A stretch of 33,614 bases of DNA from an uncultured Campylobacter sp. Its GTDB lineage: Bacteria; Campylobacterota; Campylobacteria; Campylobacterales; Campylobacteraceae. The notes beneath the pieces were generated by a model. It was not told the DNA's origin, did not search any database, and was given only the letters and a program-made list of their open reading frames with translations. The stretch spans positions 1 to 33,614 of the forward strand of contig CALKQT010000010.1 in the NCBI GenBank assembly GCA_937990735.1, written 5' to 3'. Shown here in pieces: positions 24,702 through 32,653 of the stretch (positions are counted from its first letter, which is position 1; every line of letters begins with the position of its first letter). Made by a program: the position numbers and the translations under genes.

Positions 24702-24821
24702 ATGTTTATTGTCCTATATTTGTTCATTCCGCACCCAGAAGATGGAATTTATAATATGCTAGATATACGCATGTTTATTGGCTTAGTGTTGTTTTGCATC
24801 TGCCTTATATTGGATATTTAG
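24702..24821 (+). CDS. Possible 39-residue membrane peptide or remnant
   Basis: MFIVLYLFIPHPEDGIYN then MLDIRMFIGLVLFCICLILDI, stop TAG 24819-24821. Two hydrophobic segments separated by a polar turn give a believable membrane hairpin. No good ribosome site is visible, and a sensible-looking N-terminus (MNKTLLYIFKSV, from 24663) lies in another frame, so a decayed gene is as likely. Otherwise the 24617-25079 interval holds only the pglB promoter and leader. Confidence 0.25.
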   Translation: MFIVLYLFIPHPEDGIYNMLDIRMFIGLVLFCICLILDI

Positions 24822-24954
24822 TTTAAATCCTAATCTCTATCTTTACGTATCGTATTTTTTGATGGTCGCCAAAATTGCATATCACAAATTTAAATTCTAA
24901 ACGGCTTGATTTGGGTTGTTTTTAAAATTTTGCTTTAATATCGATAAATTCTGC

Positions 24955-25037
24955 TATAATAAACGCAAATTAAACAATGTCGTTAAAGACGTAACGCGGG
25001 GCGATAAAGCGAGTAAAATTTGTAGAGGCAAATTTTA
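24955..25037 (+). promoter_or_regulatory. pglB promoter and structured leader
   Basis: An extended -10 TGCTATAAT (TATAAT 24955-24960) predicts a leader of more than 100 bases. It contains TAAAATTTG (25014-25022), loop TAGAGG, CAAATTTTA (25029-25037), a perfect nine-pair hairpin. CGAG just before it can pair with CTCG in CCGCTCGG further on. No known riboswitch class is recognised. Confidence 0.5.
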
Positions 25038-25079
25038 ACCCTGCCGCTCGGTACTTCAAACGGCAAATCAAGGAAAAAT

Positions 25080-27260
25080 ATGCAAAAATTTAGAATTATA
25101 AACGGCGAATGCTCTCGCATGGATATTTTTCTGATCATGACGCTGGTTTATATATTCGGCGTGGCGTGCAGGTTTTTTTGGATATATTGGGCAAGCGGGA
25201 TTGAGCAGTTTTCTTTCGATGGCGAGCTCATCATGACTACAAACGACGCCTTTGCGAACGCCGAGGGCGCGCGCGATATGATAGCGGGCTTTCACCAGCA
25301 GGGCGATCTTAGCCCGTACGGCGCGTCGATCCCAACTTTAGCGTTTTTACTTAGTAAAATTTTACCTGTCAGCTTAAATAGCATTACGATCTACATGAGC
25401 GTGTTTTTCGCGCCGCTGGTGGCCGTGCCGATTATTTTGATAGCAAGAGAGTATAAGATTCTGGGCGCCGGCATCATCGCGGCACTACTTGCTTGCGTGC
25501 TGCCCGGATATTATGTCAGGACTTTGGGCGGGTATTTCGATAGCGATATGCTAAATGTTACTCTGCCGCTGCTAACGCTATGGGCTTTGATTAGGCTCAT
25601 AGGGCGAAGCGAGCAGAGCAGCTTTGCTTTACCTGCCGTTTTTACAGTGATTTATGATTGGTGGTATCCTAGCTCGTATTCTCTAAATATGGCGATTATA
25701 GCGATATTTTTAATCTATACTTTGATTTTTAATAGACACAATGAGGAAAATTACAAAGCGATTATTCTTATGGTTGCAGCGGTCATAAAATTTAGCGCGT
25801 ATTACGAAGGTGAGACAATAATTGTAAATTATATTTTATTGCTTAAGATTGCACTAATTGCGTTTTTATATTTTTTAATGATTAAAATTCCAAGCCATAA
25901 AAGCAAAAAAGCTCTTTGGATTTTGGGTACGATCGCCGTAATTATGTTTATCATATTCGGCGGACTTACGCCCATAGCAGTGCAGCTTAAAGCATACATC
26001 TTAAAGGATGTAAGCAAAGAAGAAATTTTCTACTTCTATGGCGTTAGAAATACGGTCAACGAGGTTGCCAATGCTAATTTCATAAAATTTGTGCTTGAAT
26101 CTAGTGGGCATCTATTTATATTTATATGCGCGGTAGGAGGGCTGGCTCTATTGCTGATAAAATTCCCTTCGTTTATCTTAACACTGCCGATGATAGCGCT
26201 TGGAATTTTAGCACTTTTTGGTGGAACTCGCTTTACAATGTACGCTACACCGATGATAGCGCTCGGATTTGCTTATTTTATATATTTCACGCTGAATTAC
26301 TTTGAAATACGCACTTGGCTTAGAAGTACTTTGTTAGCTATTTTAACTTGTTTAGCGATAATACCTAGCATAGATTTTATTTATAAATTCCGAGTTGCGC
26401 CTACGCTTACGAAAGACTCCATAATGCCTCTTGCAGAGCTAAAAAATAAAGCCAGCAGAGAAGATTACGTGCTATCGTGGTGGGATTACGGTTATTTAAT
26501 CAGATATTACTCCGATGTAAAAGTAGTAGCTGATCCCGGAGGTAGACAGGCAGGAGAATACACTTTTATGAGTGCGTTTTCCTTTAATAAAGATGAGGTA
26601 AGCTCTGCTAATATGGCAAGGCTTAATGTCGAATATATACAAAAGTTGCAAGGTAAAAAATTTGATCCTAAACTGGAAGATAAATTTAAACTAAATCTAT
26701 ATCAAATTCAAAAAGACTATGGTGAAGCGGATATCAATAAATTCCTAAGTTCTTTAAGCGATAAGAATTTCAAGCTTCCACGGAAAACTAGGGATATATA
26801 TTATTATTTTGTACCGCACATGATAGATATATTGCCTAATATCTTAAAATTTTCTACTGTAGATATAGAAACAGGTAAAGAGTCTTGGATGCCATTTATT
26901 CATGTGGGTTATGATATTAGAATGGGTAAAGATGGAGAGAGCATCATAATAAATGATGAATGCGCGCTGCCTAGCGTCGATCCTGAATACCTAATCTATG
27001 ACGGTAAAAGAATGCCTATTAATTCATATTATCAAGTGGGCGAAGTAAACGGCAAACTCGTCAAATTATCTAAGCAGATAGATAAAAATTCTAATCTTTA
27101 CGTGATATTTTTACCAGATTACCAAAGAATTTTAATCTTAGATAAAAAGGTCTTTGAGTCAGCTTTCATCCAACTTTTTGTGCTGGAAAACTATGATAAA
27201 GATCTGTTTGAGCCCGTTTATTTAAGTAATTATGCGCGGATTTACAAGTTATTAAGATAA
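25080..27260 (+). CDS. pglB: PglB oligosaccharyltransferase (N-linked protein glycosylation)
   Basis: 726 residues. The N-terminal 440 or so residues contain many membrane segments and the C-terminal part is a periplasmic domain. Key residues fall at the positions known from C. lari PglB: Asp56 in TTNDAF, Asp154 and Asp156 in GGYFDSDMLNV, and a TIxE-like TVNE with Glu328. The hallmark WWDYG is at 467-471. The enzyme transfers a lipid-linked oligosaccharide to Asn in D/E-x-N-x-S/T sequons in the periplasm. Start ATG 25080 follows AAGGAAAAAT. None of the other pgl genes (transferases, PglK flippase) is nearby, so the glycan is made elsewhere. Part of the gene (from about 25.7 kb) is clearly more AT-rich than its 5' end. 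Confidence 0.96.
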   Translation: MQKFRIINGECSRMDIFLIMTLVYIFGVACRFFWIYWASGIEQFSFDGELIMTTNDAFANAEGARDMIAGFHQQGDLSPYGASIPTLAFLLSKILPVSLNSITIYMSVFFAPLVAVPIILIAREYKILGAGIIAALLACVLPGYYVRTLGGYFDSDMLNVTLPLLTLWALIRLIGRSEQSSFALPAVFTVIYDWWYPSSYSLNMAIIAIFLIYTLIFNRHNEENYKAIILMVAAVIKFSAYYEGETIIVNYILLLKIALIAFLYFLMIKIPSHKSKKALWILGTIAVIMFIIFGGLTPIAVQLKAYILKDVSKEEIFYFYGVRNTVNEVANANFIKFVLESSGHLFIFICAVGGLALLLIKFPSFILTLPMIALGILALFGGTRFTMYATPMIALGFAYFIYFTLNYFEIRTWLRSTLLAILTCLAIIPSIDFIYKFRVAPTLTKDSIMPLAELKNKASREDYVLSWWDYGYLIRYYSDVKVVADPGGRQAGEYTFMSAFSFNKDEVSSANMARLNVEYIQKLQGKKFDPKLEDKFKLNLYQIQKDYGEADINKFLSSLSDKNFKLPRKTRDIYYYFVPHMIDILPNILKFSTVDIETGKESWMPFIHVGYDIRMGKDGESIIINDECALPSVDPEYLIYDGKRMPINSYYQVGEVNGKLVKLSKQIDKNSNLYVIFLPDYQRILILDKKVFESAFIQLFVLENYDKDLFEPVYLSNYARIYKLLR

Positions 27261-27515
27261 ATTTATATTCAGAGGAATATTGCGTAAATTCTTATTGCAT
27301 TATGCTTTTAAAAAGCGTATGTTACTAAGCGATAAAATTTATAATGCAAGCTATATGTTGAGATTTAGAATTTATACTAGTTATAAATAAATTACGAAAA
27401 TACTTCAAAATTTTATCAATAAAAATCGTAAATGTTATGTATTTACTTTAAATTTAGCCTAGGTTTCGAAGCGTGTCGCTATCATTAAGATGAAATTTCA
27501 CCCAAAGGAGTAAAG

Positions 27516-28100
27516 ATGAGAAATTTAGTTGCAAAAGCATTGTTGCTTAGCTCTTTAGCTGCAGTAAGCGCGATGGCGGAGGGGCTTTTCATAGGTGGCG
27601 AAGGCGGATACAATTTCAAAAACCAAGCCGCAGGTTTTGATGACGGACAGCCGCAAATCGGCGTTAAGGCCGGATATGACTTCGGCACGTTTAGAGCTTA
27701 CGGCGGGTATTTTTACGGATTTAAGGGCGAGGATTCCAGCTCGAATGCCAATTCGAAAAGAAAGGTTAAATGGAGCACGCACGATTTCGTAGCCGGTGCG
27801 GATTTTACGCCGGAGCTTTTCGGTAGATTTAAGCTCGTCCTAGGCGCTTACGCTGGGCTTTCGGTGCTAGATACTGAAGTTAAAATAGACTATAGCAATG
27901 GCGGCTGGGTTAGAGCGGACGATACGCTGGGTGGCTTCATTTTGGGCGGCAAGATAGGTACCGCGTATGAGTTTGGCTCCAATAGCGAGATTGAAATGGG
28001 CTTTAAAGCAAGCAAGGCGTGGTACAAAGACGGCGATTATATCGAAGATAACGACGGTAAAAAATACGGCGTTTACGCAGGATATAATTATAAATTCTAA
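27516..28100 (+). CDS. Small outer-membrane beta-barrel protein
   Basis: 194 residues with a signal peptide ending AMA at residue 21 (MRNLVAKALLLSSLAAVSAMA). The mature protein has alternating Gly/aromatic strands typical of an eight-stranded barrel: LFIGGEGGYNF, IGVKAGYDFG, FRAYGGYFYGF, LVLGAYAGLSVL, GKIGTAYEFG, and a final YGVYAGYNYKF ending in Phe, the outer-membrane assembly signal. Similar unnamed barrels are common in Campylobacter. AAAGGAG gives a strong ribosome site, and TATCAT at 27480-27485 may be the -10. Its ligand or role is unknown. The 27261-27515 gap before it holds no gene. Confidence 0.85.
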   Translation: MRNLVAKALLLSSLAAVSAMAEGLFIGGEGGYNFKNQAAGFDDGQPQIGVKAGYDFGTFRAYGGYFYGFKGEDSSSNANSKRKVKWSTHDFVAGADFTPELFGRFKLVLGAYAGLSVLDTEVKIDYSNGGWVRADDTLGGFILGGKIGTAYEFGSNSEIEMGFKASKAWYKDGDYIEDNDGKKYGVYAGYNYKF

Positions 28101-28183
28101 GAATTTTTATATTTGAGGCATTGCACTGCTTTCATAGAGCCTTGATGCTCGGTAGCTTTGCAGAGTGTCAGGTAAGGCTAGCT

Positions 28184-28228
28184 TCGTCGCAAGGCTTTAC
28201 TAATGATTTTAGTAGAATCTTGCGATGA
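28184..28228. terminator. Long hairpin between the beta-barrel gene and metE
   Basis: TCGTCGCAAG (28184-28193) pairs with CTTGCGATGA (28219-28228), one G-U pair. Inside, ACTA and TAGT extend the stem. It lies 84 bases after the barrel stop and may terminate that transcript. The rest of 28101-28457 is AT-rich with no gene; TAAAAT at 28414-28419 is a possible metE -10. Confidence 0.5.
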
Positions 28229-28457
28229 GGTTTAAATTATGATGAATTTAACGCCTTTAAATTCAATCCTAAAATTTTAACTTACGGAATTTCGTCGATA
28301 AAAATTCCATTTCAGATTTTATTGGCTAAATTCCACCCCTGCGCTTTTGGATAAAATTTCGTTCATTTTCGAGATTAGATTAAAATTTTAATGACGGCAA
28401 AAGAAATTTTAGATAAAATCAACACTTTCATACCAAAATTTTACTCAAAGGATAGAG

Positions 28458-30740
28458 ATGAAGAGTTACGTTACGGGCTTTCCGCGCATCGGAGAGCAGC
28501 GCGAGTTAAAGAAGGCTTTGGAGAGCTATTGGGCGGGCAAGTGCGATTATGACGCGCTAGAGCGGGTTGCTACAGAACTGAAAGATCGTCACATCAAATA
28601 TCAGCTGGATGCTTGGAGCGGCCTAATTAGCGTAAACGACTTTTCATACTACGATCTGATGCTCGATACCAGCGTGCTTTTCGGCGTAATCCCGCAGCGC
28701 TTTGCGGCTCTTTCGGCGCATGAGCAGTATTTTGCGATGGCGCGCGGCAGTAAAGACGCAGTCGCGATGGAGATGACGAAGTGGTTTAACACAAACTACC
28801 ACTATATCGTGCCTGAGATCTCGGCGTATACGGAATTTAGCCTAAATCCTAGTAAAATTTTAAGCGAGTATAAGGCCGCGAAGAATAACGATTTTAAGGA
28901 TTCCTGCGCGCTAAAGATAAATTTAATCGGACCTATCACCTATCTTGCGCTTAGCAAATCAAGCGACAAAAGCGATCCACTCGCGCATTTAGATGCCCTT
29001 GCCGCGAAATACGAGGAACTGCTAAAGCTTCTTAGCGAGCTTGATAGCGAGGTCGTAGTTCAGATCGACGAGCCGATTTTCGTGACGGATCGCGCAGCGG
29101 AGTTAGCGCCAAAGATTGAGCCTATTTATCAGCGCCTAAGCAAGGCTGCAAGTAACGTAAAAATTATCTTTATGACCTATTTTGAGCATGCGACTGAGGC
29201 CGTGCGCGAGATAGTAAAGACCGATGTTTGGGCGGTCGGGCTTGATTTCGTTTACACAAGCGAAGAGAATATCAAAAAAGAGCTTCAAGCTTTAAAAGAC
29301 GCTAAGACCGTGCTTTTTGCGGGCGTGATCGACGGGCGCAATATCTGGAAGAGCGATATCGACAAAAAGCTCGCTCAGCTTGAAGCTATTGAAGCCTACG
29401 TGCCTAAGGAGCGCATCTACGTGGGCACCTCCTGCTCGCTTTTGCATGTGCCTTTCACGCTAAAATACGAGGACAAGCTAAGCGCTGAGATCAAATCCTG
29501 GCTAAGTTTTGCGGTCGAAAAACTAAGCGAAATTTCGATTTTAACCCATCTTTTCTTTGAAATTCCGATGTGCGAACACGGCATGAAAGCTTACGAAGAA
29601 AATCAAAAATCCGCTAAAACCCGCGCTAGCTCGCCTCTAATTCACGACGAGCGAGTGCAAAGCCGTGCCGCAAATTTAAATAAATTCGAGCGCACCGATC
29701 GCTACGAGGATCGCATCAAGGTGCAGAAAAAAGAGCTAGGCTATGGAATTTTACCTACCACTACGATCGGCTCCTTCCCGCAGACTGCCGAGCTTCGCCA
29801 AGTTCGCAACGCCTACAAAAAGGGCTTAATCAACCGCGAAGCCTACGAGCGTGACATCAAAGCCTACATCGATGACTGCGTTAAATTTCAAGATGAGATT
29901 GGTCTGGATGTGCTGGTTCACGGCGAGCCTGAGCGCAACGACATGGTCGAGTATTTTGGTGAGCAGATGAGTGGATACGCGTTTAGTGCCAACGGCTGGG
30001 TGCAGAGCTACGGCAGCCGCTGCGTGAAACCGCCGCTACTTTTCGGCGACGTTAGCCGCCCAAAACCGATGACCGTGGAGTGGATCAAATACGCTCAAAG
30101 CCGTACTAAAAAGATTATGAAGGGCATGCTAACGGGACCTGTTACGATGATGAACTGGAGCTTCGTGCGCGATGATAAGCCTCGCGAGCAGATCGTAAAA
30201 CAGCTCGCACTTGCGATTTTCGATGAAATTTCGGATCTGCAAGACGCGGGTATCAAGATCGTTCAGGTGGACGAAGCTGCGTTTAAAGAGGGCTATCCGC
30301 TTAGATCCGAAAACATCCCTGCATACGAAAAATTTGCCGTTAGTGCTTTTAAGCTCGCTGTCAGCGCCGCAAGTGCTCACACGCAGATTCATACGCATAT
30401 GTGCTATTCGGAGTTTAACGACATAATCAAAACGATAGAGGCGATGGATGCCGACGTCATCAGCATCGAGACCGCTCGCAGTGGTAACGAGCTGCTTCGA
30501 GTTTTCAAATCGGTCGGTTATAAACAAGAGGTCGGTCCGGGCGTTTACGACATCCACAGCCCGCGAATTCCTAGTGTGCAGGAGCTCGTAAACCAGATCC
30601 GCGCGCTGCTTGAGGTGCTCCCGAAAGAGCAGCTGTGGATCAACCCGGACTGCGGTCTAAAAACCCGCAAATGGGAGGAAGTTCGCCCTAGCCTAAAAAA
30701 TATGGTCGAAGCAGTAAGAATTATCCGCACAGAAGCATAA
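28458..30740 (+). CDS. metE: Cobalamin-independent methionine synthase
   Basis: 760 residues, the standard MetE length with two homologous barrels. The N-terminal barrel begins MKSYVTGFPRIGEQRELKKALE. The catalytic C-terminal barrel opens at LPTTTIGSFPQTAELR. The zinc ligands known from E. coli are all present: His647 and Cys649 in HTHMCYSEF, Glu671 in SIETARSG, and Cys732 in NPDCGLKTR. The enzyme transfers the methyl group of 5-methyl-tetrahydropteroyl-triglutamate to homocysteine, the last step of methionine synthesis. It is a single gene with its own terminator. AAAGGATAGAG precedes the ATG. No methionine-specific leader or operator is recognised. Confidence 0.98.
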   Translation: MKSYVTGFPRIGEQRELKKALESYWAGKCDYDALERVATELKDRHIKYQLDAWSGLISVNDFSYYDLMLDTSVLFGVIPQRFAALSAHEQYFAMARGSKDAVAMEMTKWFNTNYHYIVPEISAYTEFSLNPSKILSEYKAAKNNDFKDSCALKINLIGPITYLALSKSSDKSDPLAHLDALAAKYEELLKLLSELDSEVVVQIDEPIFVTDRAAELAPKIEPIYQRLSKAASNVKIIFMTYFEHATEAVREIVKTDVWAVGLDFVYTSEENIKKELQALKDAKTVLFAGVIDGRNIWKSDIDKKLAQLEAIEAYVPKERIYVGTSCSLLHVPFTLKYEDKLSAEIKSWLSFAVEKLSEISILTHLFFEIPMCEHGMKAYEENQKSAKTRASSPLIHDERVQSRAANLNKFERTDRYEDRIKVQKKELGYGILPTTTIGSFPQTAELRQVRNAYKKGLINREAYERDIKAYIDDCVKFQDEIGLDVLVHGEPERNDMVEYFGEQMSGYAFSANGWVQSYGSRCVKPPLLFGDVSRPKPMTVEWIKYAQSRTKKIMKGMLTGPVTMMNWSFVRDDKPREQIVKQLALAIFDEISDLQDAGIKIVQVDEAAFKEGYPLRSENIPAYEKFAVSAFKLAVSAASAHTQIHTHMCYSEFNDIIKTIEAMDADVISIETARSGNELLRVFKSVGYKQEVGPGVYDIHSPRIPSVQELVNQIRALLEVLPKEQLWINPDCGLKTRKWEEVRPSLKNMVEAVRIIRTEA

Positions 30741-30762
30741 ATCTAGCACAAAAAAAGACTTT

Positions 30763-30797
30763 GCTGTCGGGCAAAATTCTACCCGACAGCCGTTTTG
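30763..30797 (+). terminator. Rho-independent terminator of metE
   Basis: GCTGTCGGG (30763-30771), ten-base loop, CCCGACAGC (30782-30790), then CGTTTTG. A perfect nine-pair GC-rich stem 22 bases after the stop; AAAAAAA upstream of the stem lets it work on the other strand as well. Confidence 0.88.
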
Positions 30798-32230
30798 TAA
30801 TAGAATTATGTGGAGCGTTTATTTCGAGCATGGACCGTTAAAATATCTGTGTGAAATTTACTTCGAACGAGCATGAAAAGACGGTGAGAGATTTCTACGC
30901 GTCTGCTTGGCAAGCATATTTGATAGCCGCTAAGTAATGCAGCAATATGAAATTTAGTGCAGGATTTACGGCTTTTTCAGTTGGGTGGGCGCGGGATTTT
31001 TTTAAAATGCGGCGTAAAATTTCATCTCGACTGCTAGCTTAGAATTTCATCGCAACTGCTCGTTTAATTGAAACGCGGAGCGTAAATTTTATCGCGATTG
31101 TCCTAAAGGCAGGTTGAGGCAAGCGATAAAATTTTAAAATTTTCGCAAATTAATTCTTGCGCGCACAAACCTCGCCAGCCGAATAAAAAATGCTGAAATT
31201 TGCAATTTTACGCGGCGTTTTATGAACTGTTCGCGCCGCTAAATTAGAATTTCAAAACGCGAGCCAAAGCTAGTATCGTTGCGCTAGAAATTTTAAATTG
31301 CAAATTAAAATTTACATTATCTCGTTAGAATGGCTAGATTGCGAAGCGAGGTCCAGCTCTGCTACGTTAAATTTTGGCTCAAACTAAACTCTATGTAGCG
31401 CATTAAATTTACGACTAATTTCGCCTGGCGAGCCTGAAGTTGCGTCGCGCTAAAACCAAGTCTAGAGCCAAAATTTTACTACGCGAAACTCATTGATTTT
31501 AACTTGTGTTTTGTTCGAAAGAGCGAGGCTAGCGTAAGGCGCGTTTGCGTTACCATAAAATTAAAAGAGTCTTTATGGAGGCGCAGATCTGCAATTTGCA
31601 GTAAAAATTTAAAGTCATGTTTTGGCTCATAAGGTACAGCTTTTAGATGGTTTCTATCACGCCTTAAAGTGAGATTTTGCTTAGTAATTTTGCGCGATAG
31701 ATTTTAACGGGCGGAATTTTATCATCGCCGCAAAATTTTGGCTTTTAAAATTTTGCTTTGTAGAATTTCGGCCCTCATAGTTGCGATGAAGCGCAGCTCA
31801 TTTTATTTCGTAGGATTTTAGCGGCATCGCGTCTAATTTATATGGCATGATTCCAAGGCGCTTATTTTGAAATCCTGCGGGTAGAACCTATGAGACTGCG
31901 TTTGCGAGGTTTTGTAAGAATTTGATGGCAAACCGCTCAGCGCGTTTAAAAATTTTATTCGTGCGTTGAGCCCTCATTTGCGTTCCAAATTTTGCCATTG
32001 TGGTGGAAATTTGCTCACGTGGCAAGGGTTTGCTGCAAGCTGTCCGTGAATCTAAGGATTTAGACGCTAAATTTATTAGCGCGTTTAGTGACGCAACGCC
32101 GCATCTGCGCATAAAATTTCGCGTTGCGAGCGATTAAAAAAGTTTTTGGCTTTTTTGCTTCGTATAAATTTCACGCCGCAAGCGTCTAAAAGCCCGCAAG
32201 AGCTTTAAAAATTTAAATTGGAAAGATTGA
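30798..32230. other. 1.4-kb region without a supported gene; probable gene graveyard
   Basis: Stop codons are frequent in all frames and AAATTTT words are dense. One short coding-like stretch, KFTSNEHEKTVRDFYASAW then QAYLIAAK and a stop at about 30936-30938, has helical protein character and may be the end of a lost gene. A 74-codon minus-strand frame (31888-32112) has no ribosome site and no recognisable features. I see no tRNA, repeat array or insertion-sequence ends. Confidence 0.55.
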
Positions 32231-32302
32231 ATGACATTTTTTTCGCCTGAGTTTGTCCTTGCTTTTTTAGCGTTTTTAATCGTTTATTGGACGCTCAAAA
32301 AT
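32231..32302 (+). pseudogene. 5' fragment of an MBOAT (AlgI/DltB-like) O-acyltransferase, truncated at a junction
   Basis: ATG 32231 after GGAAAG opens MTFFSPEFVLAFLAFLIVYW then TLKNH. This is the characteristic beginning of MBOAT acyltransferases of the AlgI type, in which F-S-P-E-F, a hydrophobic helix and Y-W-x-L occur. These enzymes O-acetylate surface polysaccharides or peptidoglycan and have about 450-500 residues. After about 24 codons the similarity ends and the frame continues into unrelated sequence that belongs, in a different frame, to a tilS-like gene. The truncation is therefore at the junction and not a natural stop. Confidence 0.65.
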
Positions 32303-32312
32303 CATATTTTCT
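32290..32312. other. Junction between Campylobacter-like and Treponema-like DNA
   Basis: Left of here the DNA has Campylobacter word use (dense AAATTT). Right of here it changes to a more balanced composition with spirochaete-like proteins and almost no such words. Two unrelated genes are each cut: an MBOAT start and a TilS end, in different frames. No repeat, tRNA or insertion sequence marks the site. Confidence 0.65.
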
Positions 32313-32652
32313 TACTATCATACAATGCGGCACTTATGCGTATCCGCTTGGACAGTTGGCAGTATATCGGACATCTGCCGGTGTTTTCGTACGGGATACG
32401 GAGGATAAGAGTCCCGGCATAGGGCCCGTTGCCTTACCTCTTTCCGTACGATCAAGGCGCAACGGCGATCGAATTCAAATGAGTTCCGGAAAATTAAAAG
32501 AAATAAAAAAAATTTTGAATGAATGGCGTGTTGATTCACTTGCTCGCGAACTTTTGCCGATTATCATAGAGGATAGCTGTGTACCGAAACGTATACGCGC
32601 CTTATACGGCAGTCTGCTTGGATATAAGAACTGGTTTGTGGAGGAACAATAG
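32303..32652 (+). CDS. tilS: 3' fragment of a tRNA(Ile)-lysidine synthetase (TilS), spirochaete-like
   Basis: In the frame ending TAG 32650-32652 the sequence reads YFLTIIQCGTYAYPLGQLAVY and then the TilS C-terminal domain: LPLSVRSRRNGDRIQMSSG, KLKEIKKILNEWRVDSLARE, LLPIIIEDSCVPKRIRALYG. The pattern R-x-R-x-G-D-R, K-x-x-K-K and R-x-x-x-P is diagnostic of the TilS C-terminal domain. TilS makes lysidine at position 34 of tRNA(Ile2). The catalytic N-terminal domain with its SGGxDS loop is missing because the gene is cut at the junction near 32.3 kb. A Campylobacter origin is unlikely given the change in composition. Confidence 0.65.
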
Positions 32653-32653
32653 A

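Noticed and set aside
24963..25079. Known riboswitch upstream of pglB
   Set aside because: No conserved core of the TPP, SAM, cobalamin, purine or c-di-GMP classes could be found.
31888..32112. 74-codon minus-strand frame in the non-coding region
   Set aside because: No ribosome site, no recognisable motif, composition of translated intergenic DNA.
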